Positions 21,917 to 32,390 of a stretch of DNA of 64,000 bases are shown here, piece after piece. The stretch comes from Geosiphon pyriformis. Its lineage: Eukaryota > Glomeromycota > Glomeromycetes > Archaeosporales > Geosiphonaceae. A program made the translations under genes and the position numbers. Numbering within the stretch: position 1 is the stretch's first letter; each line of letters starts with the position of its first letter. The notes beneath the pieces are model-generated. The model saw nothing but the letters and a program-made list of their open reading frames with translations, was not told where the DNA came from and made no database searches. Location: assembly GCA_016748015.1 (NCBI GenBank), contig JAAOMT010000128.1:131538-195537 (forward strand), given 5' to 3'.

Positions 21917-24370
21917 CTAAAGTACCATTCTTCCTCGCCCTTTATATTTAATGGGAGGCGATCTTGACATTGATCTTCTACGTTGTCGGCCTTTCTTGTC
22001 CTCCTCTTTATCTTTTTCCTCTATATCATCGTCTCGCTCGTTATCCTTTCTCACACGTAAATCTCTAGCCCTACCGCGATCTTTTCTGGAATAGCTATCC
22101 CTTTCACGGGAACGTTCACGTTCTTCGTCACGGCCTTTCACTTCTCTGTCACGATCTCTTAAGGAATCACGATCTAGGTCATGATGACGCCCACGCTCGC
22201 GGTCATTGTCACGATCGCGACCTTTTTCATCTGCCCGATCTTTATCACGCGTAGTGTTACTATCACGCCGATGACGAGGAGCAATATAGGTATCACCAGG
22301 TCTATAACTATCAACCCTTTTACTATATCGGCGACTGCGTGGCAAAGGACTTTTAGTACGTGAATGAGATCGTCGACGGGAAACACGTGAGGACAAAGAA
22401 GGTGATCTATTTCGAGGGGAATGCGTTCTGGAACGAGAATTTCTCCGAGATTTAGGAGATTTGGAACGCGATCTTTCTCTGTTGGACCTTGATCGAGAAC
22501 GCGCTTTAAGTGATCTTGAACGCGATCTAGACCTTGATTTTGAGTGGGAACGGTTAAGAGACCTGGATCGTGATGCCGACCTGGATCTCGAACGACTCTT
22601 ATTAGCTCTTCTACGATTATTCACATTTTTCGGGTTAATATCGTCATCCACGCTCACATCCGATTTTTCCTTACTGATAGATGTCGATCGACTTCTGGAA
22701 CGTGGTTTTCGATTAACACTCCGACTGCGAGATCTACTAGAATGTCGATGTCGTTTCTTTCCCTTTTCTTTCTTTTTTGAGGAACTCTTTTTCTTTTTCT
22801 TCTTATCTTTTTTTTTTCTGCGTCGATCTTCCTCGGAATCAAAAGATTCGCTCTCTGATGTCGAAGGAGTAATTGACTTTGATTTTTTTGATCTTTTTTT
22901 AATCTTCTTTTTTTTCTTTTCGTTCTCAGATTCTGACCCAGAGTGTGTAGCGGATGATGACCTTTTCTTCTCATTTTTTTCCCTAACTTTTAATTTTTCC
23001 TTGACTGGGTAGGGGAAGCAGGATATTCAGCTATAAATTTTAAGAAATGATCCAAAGAAATCTGTCCAAATGCCATATAAATACTTTTTAGACTAGGTGG
23101 AAGTTTTAATTCAAGTTCTCCGCTTTGAGCGATCATAACATTTGCGATCGGGCGATCTTTATCATCAGTGGGAGTATTTTCTACCGCTTCTACAACTTCA
23201 AACCCATTTATAATCCGCCCAAAAACAACGTGCTTGCCTAAAAAATAAAAATTAATACTTTTATTGATATTAAAAAAGAGATAAATTGATGGTGTGTACC
23301 GTCTAAATGAGGCGTTGGTCGCACAGTTATGAAGAACTGAGAGCTATTTGTATTTGGGCCCCTATTTGCCATCGACAAGAGGCCTTCTTGATCATGCTTG
23401 CGACGGAAATTTTCATCTGGATAAAAATTTATCTAAGTTTTCAAGCCAACAACAGTGTATTATCAATCAACCATTATGCGATTTACCTGGAAAAGTGGAG
23501 CCATATATGCTTTCCCCACCAGTTCCATCTCTTCTTGTAAAGTCTATGAAATCGTCAATACAACGAAACCAAGTTAGTTTTCATTTAGTATGAAACCTGT
23601 AGTATGCAAGATAAATTAAGAAATGCCGAAATTACCTCCCCCTTGGATCATAAACCCTTTGATTACTCTGTAAGGAATGAAAGAGAATCTTTTTATTAAA
23701 AATTCAAGTGACAATTTAACATCATTCATATATATTACCGATGAAAAATGGATCCACGAAAATGTAATGGAACATTAGATTGCTTCGCGAGACCTTTTTC
23801 ACCTGGAAAGATTGGAAATAGTACAGTGATAAGTTTATATTAGCAACCTATTAATATAAAAGAAGATGGAAAGACAAAATTGAAAACGCACCGGTACAAA
23901 GTGCTCTAAAATTTTCGGCCGTTTTCTAGCATGGATTAAATGAGATTGAATCGAACAAAAATTTAATTAATTTATGCCTATAAAATGTGATTCCATAATC
24001 ATTAAACCTAAATAATAATCAATGGGCTCAAGAAAACGAACCGGAACTTCGTCTTTAAACAACTCAATTATGATCCTTGGTGAGCACAAGTGAGGGTGTT
24101 AGAATGTGAATGATTTTTGTGTGAGCAACGGTGTGTACATGAGAACGTTCACTGCGGTTTGTAGTGGCTTAAAAAGTTGGTAAAACGAACGACAAGGGAA
24201 TTTTATGGGTTTCAATATGCAAGGAGATCGAACCAAGTACCTGCCAACTGTGAATTTACGTCAGTCATGAGGAAAGTTGACTTTTTAAAATGAAACATGA
24301 AAAACAAAAAGCGAGAATTACCTCGATGCCCGTCAACATCAATGTCAAAGAAAACGCGTGGATTCAACAT
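21917..24370 (-). CDS. RS-domain cyclophilin (peptidyl-prolyl cis-trans isomerase, SR-type), 10 exons including a 7-nt microexon
   Basis: Exons (minus strand): 24322-24370, 24241-24247, 24042-24075, 23892-23925, 23739-23802, 23636-23667, 23487-23543, 23300-23416, 23085-23237, 21917-23004; all junctions are GT-AG and in phase, giving 544 residues. Residues about 5-178 are a full cyclophilin domain: [44 protein letters not shown] (catalytic Arg, Phe, Gln), SSQFFITV and LDGKHVVFG. The Trp of CypA is His here, as in other RS cyclophilins. Residues about 183-544 are Lys-rich, then strongly RS-repeated, then DRDRER-type, ending SRSPP...GRGRMVL. Such proteins are nuclear and associate with spliceosomes, isomerising prolines in splicing factors; that role is family knowledge. 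An in-frame upstream Met at 24430 is less likely, because the fold starts at NPRVFFDI. The last intron (23005-23084) is discussed under findings. Confidence 0.93.
24241..24247 (-). other. 7-nt microexon of the cyclophilin gene
   Basis: The minus-strand sequence CACAG|TTGGCAG|GTACTTGG gives the exon TTGGCAG. Exon 1 ends CAT CGA G and exon 3 begins G ATC ATA ATT GAG. Only with these 7 nt does the product read HRVGRIIIELF, matching the cyclophilin fold; direct joining of exons 1 and 3 meets a stop at once. Confidence 0.85.
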
Positions 24371-24560
24371 TTTATTATGATTGTTATTGATTGAGTGTAA
24401 CTGAACCTCAAAAACAACTACTAAAAACAATACATTCGTCCTTCTTCCACATGTCGCGTGTGGAATAATGAGTTAGAACCAAGACTTTTCTTTCCATAGT
24501 CTTTTGAATATTAACCAATTAAAATTCAAAATGTTTACATCACGTGGAATTTTTTTAATT

Positions 24561-24680
24561 TATAATACGACAGGGTGAACCAATAGTAAAATCTGCGATG
24601 ATCAGTCACGTAATGTAAAATCTGCGATAGGGTAAAAACCTGTAAACCCGTGATTGTATCAGGTGAAATCTTCGATAAAT
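24561..24680 (+). repeat. Left terminal inverted repeat
   Basis: About 120 bp. It pairs with 25589-25722 with a few substitutions; the right arm has an extra stretch of about 14 bp near its outer end (GGTTATCTCAGATT). Confidence 0.85.
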
Positions 24681-24744
24681 CGCATTTATATTAATGCACA
24701 TAATATAATTTGTAGAAAACCGCAGGTTCCGGTATTATCAGGAA

Positions 24745-25395
24745 ACGATTATTTCGAGTCTTGCCTTGAACACTGGTAAAATCCTTATGTTATTGCGTGC
24801 GGATTAGAATTCAAATCGACAGACGGAGAGGCTCCAAAAAACGTTCCCACAAATGCTTATATGACTGAAAAATGCATATCATTGGAGACTGGAAAGCTTG
24901 AGTAAAGTGTCTATATTTTTTCCTCTATTTTCGCTTTGCATTCTAACCTTTTCTTAGGTATTTTTACCGATGCACAGGTGATACCGTATCAAAAAGACAA
25001 ATCGACTAGCAATTGCTTCTAATCCTTGCCATCAATGTTATGGGAATCAGCATTATTAATGAAAAGACGTCTCTTCAGAACAAAGATATACCAGAAGAAA
25101 TCAATTTTCTTAAAAGAAATCAAATTACAAAACAAAGGTAAATTTGAATTAAGTTTGTCACTTATTGTATTTATTTATTAATTTTTAATATAGATATCGT
25201 CTCATGGGAATTTCTTTTTGTAACATCATCCATCATATTGCCGATGTTCGTTTCAAAAATATTAAGAATTCTGGCTGGTATCAATACGATGGGTTGCAAA
25301 AAACCTACAAAGCAAGGGTAAGGGCAATTGGAAGTTCGCATCCTCCTCCCAAAAGTGGTTATACAATGAATTTTGTCATCTATGGAAAGATTTAA
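24745..25395 (+). pseudogene. Putative three-exon gene inside the TIR element (unknown function)
   Basis: Proposed exons: about 24751 to 24900 (FESCLEHW, stop, NPYVIACGLEFKSTDGEAP...SLETGKLE), 24960 to 25136 (YFYRCTGDTVSKRQID, stop, QLLLILAINVMGISI...), and 25197-25395 (RYRLMGISFCNIIHHIADV...MNFVIYGKI). Donors GTAAAG and GTAAAT and acceptors TTCTTAG and TATAG fit, and the phases agree. Two in-frame stops (TAA and TAG, both possible C-to-T products of Gln codons) make this copy a pseudogene unless they are avoided. Cys/His spacing CxxCY around 25025 and the WYQYDG segment are the only motifs I see. I do not recognise the family. Confidence 0.45.
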
Positions 25396-25402
25396 GTTTT
25401 TT

Positions 25403-25588
25403 GCAATAAAAACTGATCGTTATATGTAATGAAGAAGGACCTTTATTTTTAAGCTTACCTGTTTCAGTAATAACAGTATTACTCGTTTGAATTTTCCATT
25501 CAAAGTTGTGCCACTTAGTTTGGTCGACTTTATAATACTTTCAATTGGGTCTGCCCTCAAAAGGTGCCGTTGCTCTTAAAAAATGTCT
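25403..25588 (-). other. Possible minus-strand exon inside the TIR element
   Basis: The minus strand reads KYYKVDQTKWHNFEWKIQ followed by VITET and a good GTAAGC donor at about 25459. The codon before this stretch is a stop. It could be a convergent gene or an antisense coincidence; there is no other support. Confidence 0.25.
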
Positions 25589-25722
25589 ATTTATCGCAGA
25601 TTTCACCTGATACAATCACGGGTTTTACAGGTTTTTACCCTATCGTAGGTTTTACATTAAGTGACCGATCATCGCAGATTTTTACTATTTGGTTATCTCA
25701 GATTTCACCCTATCATATTATA
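25589..25722 (-). repeat. Right terminal inverted repeat
   Basis: Reverse complement of the left arm. It begins at ATTTATCGCAGATTTCACC and ends near CCCTATCATATTATA. Confidence 0.85.
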
Positions 25723-26701
25723 ATAATGTAATTTTTTAAAATTAAAAACCATAATAATATTTATTAAAACAAAATTCAGGATAAAATAACTCAAATTATA
25801 TTTGTGTAAATAAATTTTAAAATATAATATACATTTCAGAAAAGCCAAATGTTCTCAAGGAAATTACTATTTAAAACTATTGCAATCCCAAAACTTGCCC
25901 ATTTTTCAGAGAAACCATAAGTTTTTAGAATTGATTTCAACCATGATTCAAACCCAATTCAGGTCTCCTATGATGTTTTCGCATAATATAAATAAAGGAG
26001 CATGAAATTAATTCATCCAATTGCACGATTGTTGGAAATCGTAATCGACATAACGATATACATGGAGTTCTAGTTTTTTTTGAAGACAATTTTTATTTGT
26101 TTATAGGTTTAGCTAAAGGGCTTTGAACTTTCAAATCTATTGGGGCTTTTTTTAAAATTCAAGCGCAGTCACTGAAAACATCACTCTAATTAAATCTTCC
26201 TGTGTTGAGATTCAGATGTTATAAATCTCTGGGTTGGCCATTGGCGGCTATTGAAAAAATTTTTGCCTCATAGATTACTTTTTTTTCAGTTTATCACTAG
26301 AATATTGACAAGATTGCGAAAGGTAAACCCACTCGAAGATAATTGGTCAGTTTCGGAGATCCTTAACAACAGAGGGAAGAATGAAAGTATCAAAGGCGAA
26401 AGTTGATAAGTTGAGATCCATTAGAAAAAATTTTTGTTATACAACTAAGTTCCCAGGTAAAATGGATCTGATAATTTACTCTCGATAACAATTTGAGGTT
26501 AAAGGGTGATTAATAATGAAAACATGGATTTTTTCTATTCAGACTATTTGTTAAGAAAACTAAGATTGCCTGAAATCCAAAAAGATAAATGTTTTACAAG
26601 AAAATATATAACAAAATCGAATATGCGATATTATCTAATCTTTCGAGTATATCTGGAATTCAAAAAATTTGCCGAATGTCTTTTGTGAAATAATTACAGC
26701 C
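25723..26701. other. Intergenic stretch with one short ORF, no recognised gene
   Basis: Holds a 60-codon plus-strand frame at 26506-26688 (contains MDFFYSDYLLRKLRLPE) and splice-like sites around 26325-26460, but nothing I can assign. Base composition is less extreme than in the flanking deserts, so a relic or a small unannotated gene is possible. Confidence 0.35.
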
Positions 26702-27923
26702 TTATACATTCTCTTCTGGGGCAGTTCTCATGGCCGCCTCCATTCTTTTAACCCTAATATAGTCCGAAAAACTTCGAATAACAATAAACCAACCTAAAAA
26801 CATCAGCAAGTAACTAAAAAAAAATAGAAATTATAAATATCTAAATTTACATTTAATCCATTTAAGCATTCCTAAAAATTTGAAGACATTTAATAACAAA
26901 CCTTAACCAGGCGCTCCTAGCAAGCATTTCTTTATCGTTGGGATCTTCCTCTCCGTAATATGAATAATTTTCTTCTTGCATTGCCTTTCCACGAAGATAG
27001 AAACCATATTGTACAAGTGTAAACCCTAAACCAGCACGAGAACCATTCTATTATAGAATGAATTAATAATTTATTATTCTTTCAAATTTTGAGATTTTCA
27101 GAGCAGTTATAACATACTTTGGCTGCATGGCTGGTATGCAAAAGATAAGTTAGCAAAAATCCGACAAATTGGAAACTCATTGATACTAATATGAAATAAG
27201 GATTGCAAAAAAGTATATTTAATATCTAATATAATTGAATCCACGAAAAATCACTCAATCTAGGAATCACTTACCCAACATGTTCCAAACGAAACTAAAG
27301 ACATTGCCTACAGGGAGACCTTCCACTAGGATGTCATCACCGTTCATACCTGGTGCAATTATGGTAGTTTCCCAATAGGGTGGAGCAGAATCTGCTGCTG
27401 CAGTTTCGTATGGCTTAAAACATTGAAAGAATGAGTCTACAATGATTTCATATTTATAGGATTCAAATCATAAAATTTGCTTACTGGGGGATTTTCTTCT
27501 TCCTTTTCTACATCTCTTTCAGGCTTTGCGGCCAAGTTTGAAAACACACCATCGTTGCTTGAAGGCAAAGGTGCTGGTAATAAATTGTTTGGTTTCCTTG
27601 TCACTGCATTCAACATCGAAAGCCGATTATCGGCTTCCCTAGTACCATCGGTGGTTTGAAACTCAGGCGAATTTGTTTGATTGACCATTGGACTGGTTTC
27701 GGTGTCTATTATGTTTTCACTATACTCTGGTACCGAAGGTGTTGGACTGGGTGACCGAGGAACAAACTCCCGTGGACTGCTGGGAACATGAAGCTCAACA
27801 ACTTGAACATCGACTTCTTGGTTCGGGACCTAGTTTATTTAATGAGCATGAACACAAAACAAAAATGTTCACTACATTTATTCAGTTATAGCTCTAAGGA
27901 CCTACCCGTGAATACTGACTCAT
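26702..27923 (-). CDS. Bsd2/Ndfip-family membrane adaptor (NEDD4/Rsp5 ubiquitin-ligase partner)
   Basis: Exons (minus strand): 27906-27923, 27485-27829, 27275-27413, 27118-27185, 26902-27047, 26702-26813; GT-AG and in phase, 275 residues. The first ~118 residues are a polar Pro/Ser/Glu-rich cytosolic region. A PPPY motif (residues 120-123, created across the exon 2/3 junction) is a PPxY ligand for WW domains, with PPYW just after it. Then comes the family core ILVEGLPVGNVFSFVWNMLV, followed by three hydrophobic segments at about 158-185, 193-210 and 239-256, with LLHTSHAAKNGSRAGLG between the first two, and a short basic tail RVKRMEAAM. In yeasts, Bsd2 in Golgi/endosome membranes recruits Rsp5 to ubiquitinate metal transporters and vacuolar cargo; the role here is by homology. 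Tandem to the downstream cyclophilin and the upstream eEF1B-gamma, all on the same strand. Confidence 0.92.
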
Positions 27924-28401
27924 TGTAGAAAAAGGCAAGAAAAATAGAAATTGTTAGTGTTTTGGTGTTTCCCTGAAACACTTGTAGGAAGTCAAAAAAT
28001 AAAAGATAAAGTAGCGGCGATCAATAAGTTATTGTTAGAACTTGAGGTTACGAAAGTATATTATGATAATTAGTCAGTACGGAAATAACCTCAATGACAA
28101 GGCATATTACACGGCAACGCACCACTATGACTTTGATCGACACACAATCTGATAAATGGTCTGGCGATTGACCTCGCATTACATTCCATGTGGAAAAGCA
28201 CATGATGTATGAATGATGATTTATTAAACTCAAAAAGCACTAACCTGTAAAATTGGGTTCTCAAAGCGAATAACAATAATAATTATTATTTAATACTTAA
28301 AGAAAGAGCAGTAATGCAATAAAACAGAAGGGTTTTTGTTTGCCATCCGACGGAATTTTAAATTATATATTATTGATATCTATATTTTTAAGGACAATTG
28401 A
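27924..28401. promoter_or_regulatory. Intergenic region between eEF1B-gamma and the Bsd2-type gene
   Basis: About 480 bp that must include the eEF1B-gamma terminator and the Bsd2-type promoter. Small minus-strand frames at 28048-28276 have no coding character. A CTTGTAGGAAG/TTTCCCTGAAAC stretch lies 30-70 bp upstream of the start codon. I see no clear TATA box or terminator. Confidence 0.4.
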
Positions 28402-30470
28402 TCACTTGAAGGTTTTACCATCAGCGAATTTCTTTCCATCAAGATGACCATCCCAGGCCTAATTGAGATAGAATAGTGGATATTTAATAATATATCAGAA
28501 AAATTAATTCAGACCGAAAATATCTTACCAAGTAATCTTCAAAACTAGAGCGAACAGCCGGATCTTTATGATCAACTTTCTTGAAAGTATAACTTTCGTA
28601 ATCGGCAGCATCAGTTACTAATAATATAATTTTTTGAATTTTTAGCTTATAACTCAAAATTAATAATCAAACGAATCCAAGTGTATACCTTCTTCTGGGA
28701 CTTCTTGCCCACGAATAACAAAGTAGCCGGCGATTTCATTGTTGTTGTCTAAAAATTGGGAAGGACTTCAGAACAATCTTAATAAAAATTAGCAACATAA
28801 AATGGATACTTTACCTTCACCCAAAACTAATAAATTTCCAAAGGCATACTTGCGCGCCCTTTCTAGCCGATTGTAAAAGCCTCCGATCAAGTTAGAGCTT
28901 TGATAGACTTTCTGAAGCTCACTATTATATTTATAATCTACACGCCAAATGGAATAACCCTCGGGGTCAAAATGTTCCCAGAACCAATCAATTGCAGTAG
29001 GACGGGTATCGTTGTTAGAGTAAAATCGTTTCCATTCGTCTAAGATCAATGGACTGGGAGGAAGACTATCCAATTGACTTTTAGGTTTTGGAGCGGACTT
29101 TTCTTCTTCTTCCTCCTCATCTATTTCTTTTTCTTTTTCTTTTACTTTTACTTCCTTCTTGGGTTGCTCTTTCTTAGGTTCCTTCTTTTTTTCTTTAGGA
29201 GCTGGGAATATACAAAGTGAATATGACATTTACAATGATGAAATATAATTGAATCATTTTCATAGCATACCAGTGAAGACCTCGGCAACTTCAACGAGAG
29301 GGGCGTCACCTATAACTTTCTTGAAACTGGGTTGATGAGTGAGAGTCACATACCAACGGGTAAGATTCTTGTAATTTTTACGGAATTCAGCGTCCAGAAC
29401 ATGTTTGAAGCCTTGATAGAGTGCAGTCGCCACACTGATATCTGCCAACGTTATACGTTCACCCACAAGATAGGTCTTTTTCAATAAAATCTTTTCTAAA
29501 ACATTCAAAGACTTTTTCAGATTTTCTACGGCTTGATTATGGGCCTACAAGTATGAAGAGCCAAAAATGGAACATCAGATTCTTGTATCTTGATATCAAT
29601 GAATAGAAGTGCAAATGTTAAACATCATCTTACAGGTCTCATATAAGGGGTTATCTTAAGGATGGGATACACCCATGCATTAACGTGAGGGAGGATTTCA
29701 GTCTCGGCGAAAAGAACATAGTGAAGGACTTGAGATGTTTCCTTCTTGTTATTGCCCAAGAGGGAGGTACCTTCCTTGTGACTAGCGACTGATAATCAGA
29801 TTACAAAAGGTAGAGTTAATTTGGTCAGAAGATGAAGATCACATGTAAATTAAGTAAGTGCCATTGTTGATTCTCAGATAATTGAAAGTCATCACAAAAT
29901 TGTTTATCAGCCAGGGATAACTGTTTTAGGTTTTTATCATCATACGCCAACAAATGTATCATCCAGTTTTACTCATAAATTCGTAAAAAATGGCAATATG
30001 AGAAATTTAACTGCCTACCATAATATGCTATAGCCCCAGATTCGTTGAGGATTAGCCCATCAGCACTTTCAAAGGCTGGAACCTAACATCAATATTAATG
30101 AGAATCAAAAGATTGTGATCAAATATAATAATGAAATGTACTTTAGGATGATGAAATTTTTCCAAGAATTCGGGCGATTGATCGTGTGTGCCTATAATAT
30201 ATTCGTTGACATCAATCTCTAAGTTGTTATAATTGGCTACAATGAGAATTTTGTAAAGTCGAGGATTGTTAAGATCGCTGTAGACTTTCTGAAAGAGAAA
30301 ATAATAATATGTAAATCAGAGGTTTTGTAAAAAAGCGGTGGACAAATTTCCAAGACCTTCATCAGTAAATTTCTGGTTCACTTGAAAGTATTACACAATT
30401 TACAAGTTTCCTCACAAAAAAGCTGTTCGAAGAAACTAATCGAGATTCTTACCCCAACTGATGCCGACAT
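28402..30470 (-). CDS. Translation elongation factor 1B gamma subunit (eEF1B-gamma), 9 exons
   Basis: Exons (minus strand): 30453-30470, 30142-30288, 30019-30082, 29634-29788, 29271-29544, 28815-29201, 28689-28748, 28529-28617, 28402-28458; GT-AG and in phase, 416 residues, normal for the family. Residues about 7-85 form a GST N-like domain (VPAFESADGLILNESGAIAYY) and about 90-215 a GST C-like domain (LVGERITLADISVATALYQG). A Lys/Glu-rich hinge spans about 220-262. The C-terminal EF1G domain holds LILDEWKRFYSNND, WFWEHFDPEGYSIWRVDYKY, GGFYNRLERARKYAFG and YFVIRGQEVPE, ending GHLDGKKFADGKTFK. It is a structural subunit of the eEF1B complex, which recycles GDP on eEF1A in the cytoplasm. Introns are 59-230 nt. 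No break or missing motif; a highly expressed housekeeping gene. Confidence 0.97.
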
Positions 30471-30600
30471 TTTAGAGAATTATAAAAAAAGGCAAAAAAA
30501 AAGACAAGCCAACAATCGATTTTTCAAAAAACTGGTGCAACGTTTTATTATCTGATGATGATTATCAGGGACCCTAATTTATATTCAAATAAAAGCCTGG
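30471..30600 (-). promoter_or_regulatory. eEF1B-gamma 5' leader and promoter-proximal region
   Basis: Directly upstream of the ATG the minus strand has pyrimidine-rich stretches (TTGTCTTTTTTTTTGCCTTTTTTT), of the kind often seen before translation-machinery genes. Further up, a near-perfect palindrome CTGATAATCATCATCAG and an AATATAAATTAGGG stretch could be core promoter elements. Functional assignment is inference. Confidence 0.4.
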
Positions 30601-32390
30601 GCGATCAAAAGTCAAGAGCATATTTCTAAATCGATATTCTAATAAGTTTAGAATTAATATTATTTGATCAACAAAACAATGTAATTAATCATTTAAATTA
30701 TTTTAAGTTATATATTTTGATTACAATAATATTTGTTTGATTTAAATATTTATTATTGTTTCAAAAATTTTATTTTTTAATTCAACAATTATTAAAAATC
30801 TAATTAATCATTTAAACTTATGCTATTATATTTAATTATTAAAATTTTTTTTTATCTACATATCTTAATATTTTAAATTATTTTGAAAACTAGTTATTAA
30901 CTTAATTATTGATCAATTATTAACTTATTATTAAAAATAAAATCATCAAATAAACAAATGAATTTTTTTAATTAAATTGTAAATATATTATTTATAATTT
31001 TTAAATAAACATTAGATTTGTTATTATTGTTAAAATTCGAAATCAAAAACAGCATAAAATTACTGATTATTTAATCAATTTATTTAATTATTATTATTAT
31101 TTTCATTTTAATATATTAAATATTTTAATAAAAATATAAAAAGTTTAAAAAAATAAATTAAAATTATAAATAATTATTTAGATTTTATTTTATTATGCAA
31201 ATAAAAAAATTATTAAAAATTTTGTTTTTGTTATATAAAGTAAAATAAAACTAAAAAATTAATTTTATATAATTTTAATTAAAAAATTTATGTTTAAAAA
31301 TTGGTATTAAAAAACATAAAAAATTCATAAATAATCAAAATAATAAATATATTAAATTAATTTTATTATGCAAATAAAAAAATATATGAATTTTCATAAT
31401 TAAGATAAAATTAAATCATAAAATATATATATATGTTTTAATAATCTGAAATATTAATACAAATATTTTTTTATTAAATTAACTTAATTATTTCGAAAAA
31501 TAAAAAAAGTTAAATGTATTTTTTTATATATATTCTTAGTTTAAATATCTTAAAATAAATAATAATAAATTAAAATTGTAATTATCTTTAAATAAAATTG
31601 TTTTAATATAAGTTAAAAAAAGTTTTTTTTTTAATATTTTTATAATTACAATTAAAGCAAAAAAGTGTAATCTCTTTATTTTTTAAAGCAATTATTAATA
31701 TTTTTAATAATAAAATATTTATAAGTATAAAAACTGGTTATTAATGTTTTATAAAAGTGTTTTTCTTAAATAAAATAATTATTAACCAGTTTTTTGCTAA
31801 TTTTAGTGCTTTTTTTTTGGTTTTAAATAAAAATTTAAAAATTTAAAAATTTTTTTAAAGTAATTAACCAAGATTAATTTTAATATAATTGTTATTATTA
31901 TTATTTTTATACTAATTTAAATAACCAAAAAAAACAAACACTTTTTTTTAAGCTATTAATGTTTTTTTTTAGTATTTTTTAAGATATTATCTAGTTTTTA
32001 AAACCATTTTTTTTTTTTAAAAAATAAAACTTTTGTTTTTTGTTTTTTTAATTTTTTTGCCAGTTTTATATTATTTATATTAATTATAATATTTAGTTTT
32101 ATTATAATTATAAATGAAAAATTTTTTATATTTTAAATAATAACAATAAAAACATATTGGTTAATTTTAATTTAGATTAATTTTTGGTTGTATTGTTTAA
32201 TATATTAGTTTTTAACTGATTTTTATCAATTTAAAAACAAAACAAATTATATTTTTGTATGTATTTTTAATTAATTAACTTATTAAATTATTTTATCTTA
32301 AGAATAAAATTGATTAAATAAAAATTAAATATTTTTTTTTTGTTTTTAATAGTTTTATTTTTATTAAATTTTTATAAATGTAGTCTAATT
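30601..32390. other. Extreme AT-rich desert
   Basis: Nearly pure A/T with homopolymer runs, (AT)n near 31420 and no open frame of note. I find neither genes nor recognisable element ends. It marks the edge of the host-gene island. Confidence 0.7.

Larger units (their letters stand above)
24561..25722. mobile_element. 1.16-kb terminal-inverted-repeat DNA element upstream of the cyclophilin gene
   Basis: The left arm 24561-24680 is the reverse complement of the right arm 25589-25722. Both contain TGTAAAACCTRCGATAGGG-like blocks, GTAAAAACCTGT and GTGATTGTATCAGGTGAA. Each arm has three spaced copies of an AAATCTGCGAT-type motif, probably transposase-binding sites. The interior (about 900 bp) carries a possible three-exon gene on the plus strand and no recognisable transposase. 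The outermost TATAATA/TATTATA bases may be target-site sequence. The superfamily is not clear. It lies about 190 bp upstream of the cyclophilin start codon and may influence its promoter. Confidence 0.75.

Noticed and set aside
22461-23012. A 183-codon plus-strand frame rich in Asp, Leu and Phe
   Set aside because: It is the antisense shadow of the RS domain of the cyclophilin; its low-complexity content follows directly from the complementary RS/RD codons.
24371-24430. Upstream in-frame Met (24430) as start of the cyclophilin
   Set aside because: It would add 20 non-conserved residues before NPRVFFDI; the cyclophilin fold begins at the Met at 24370.
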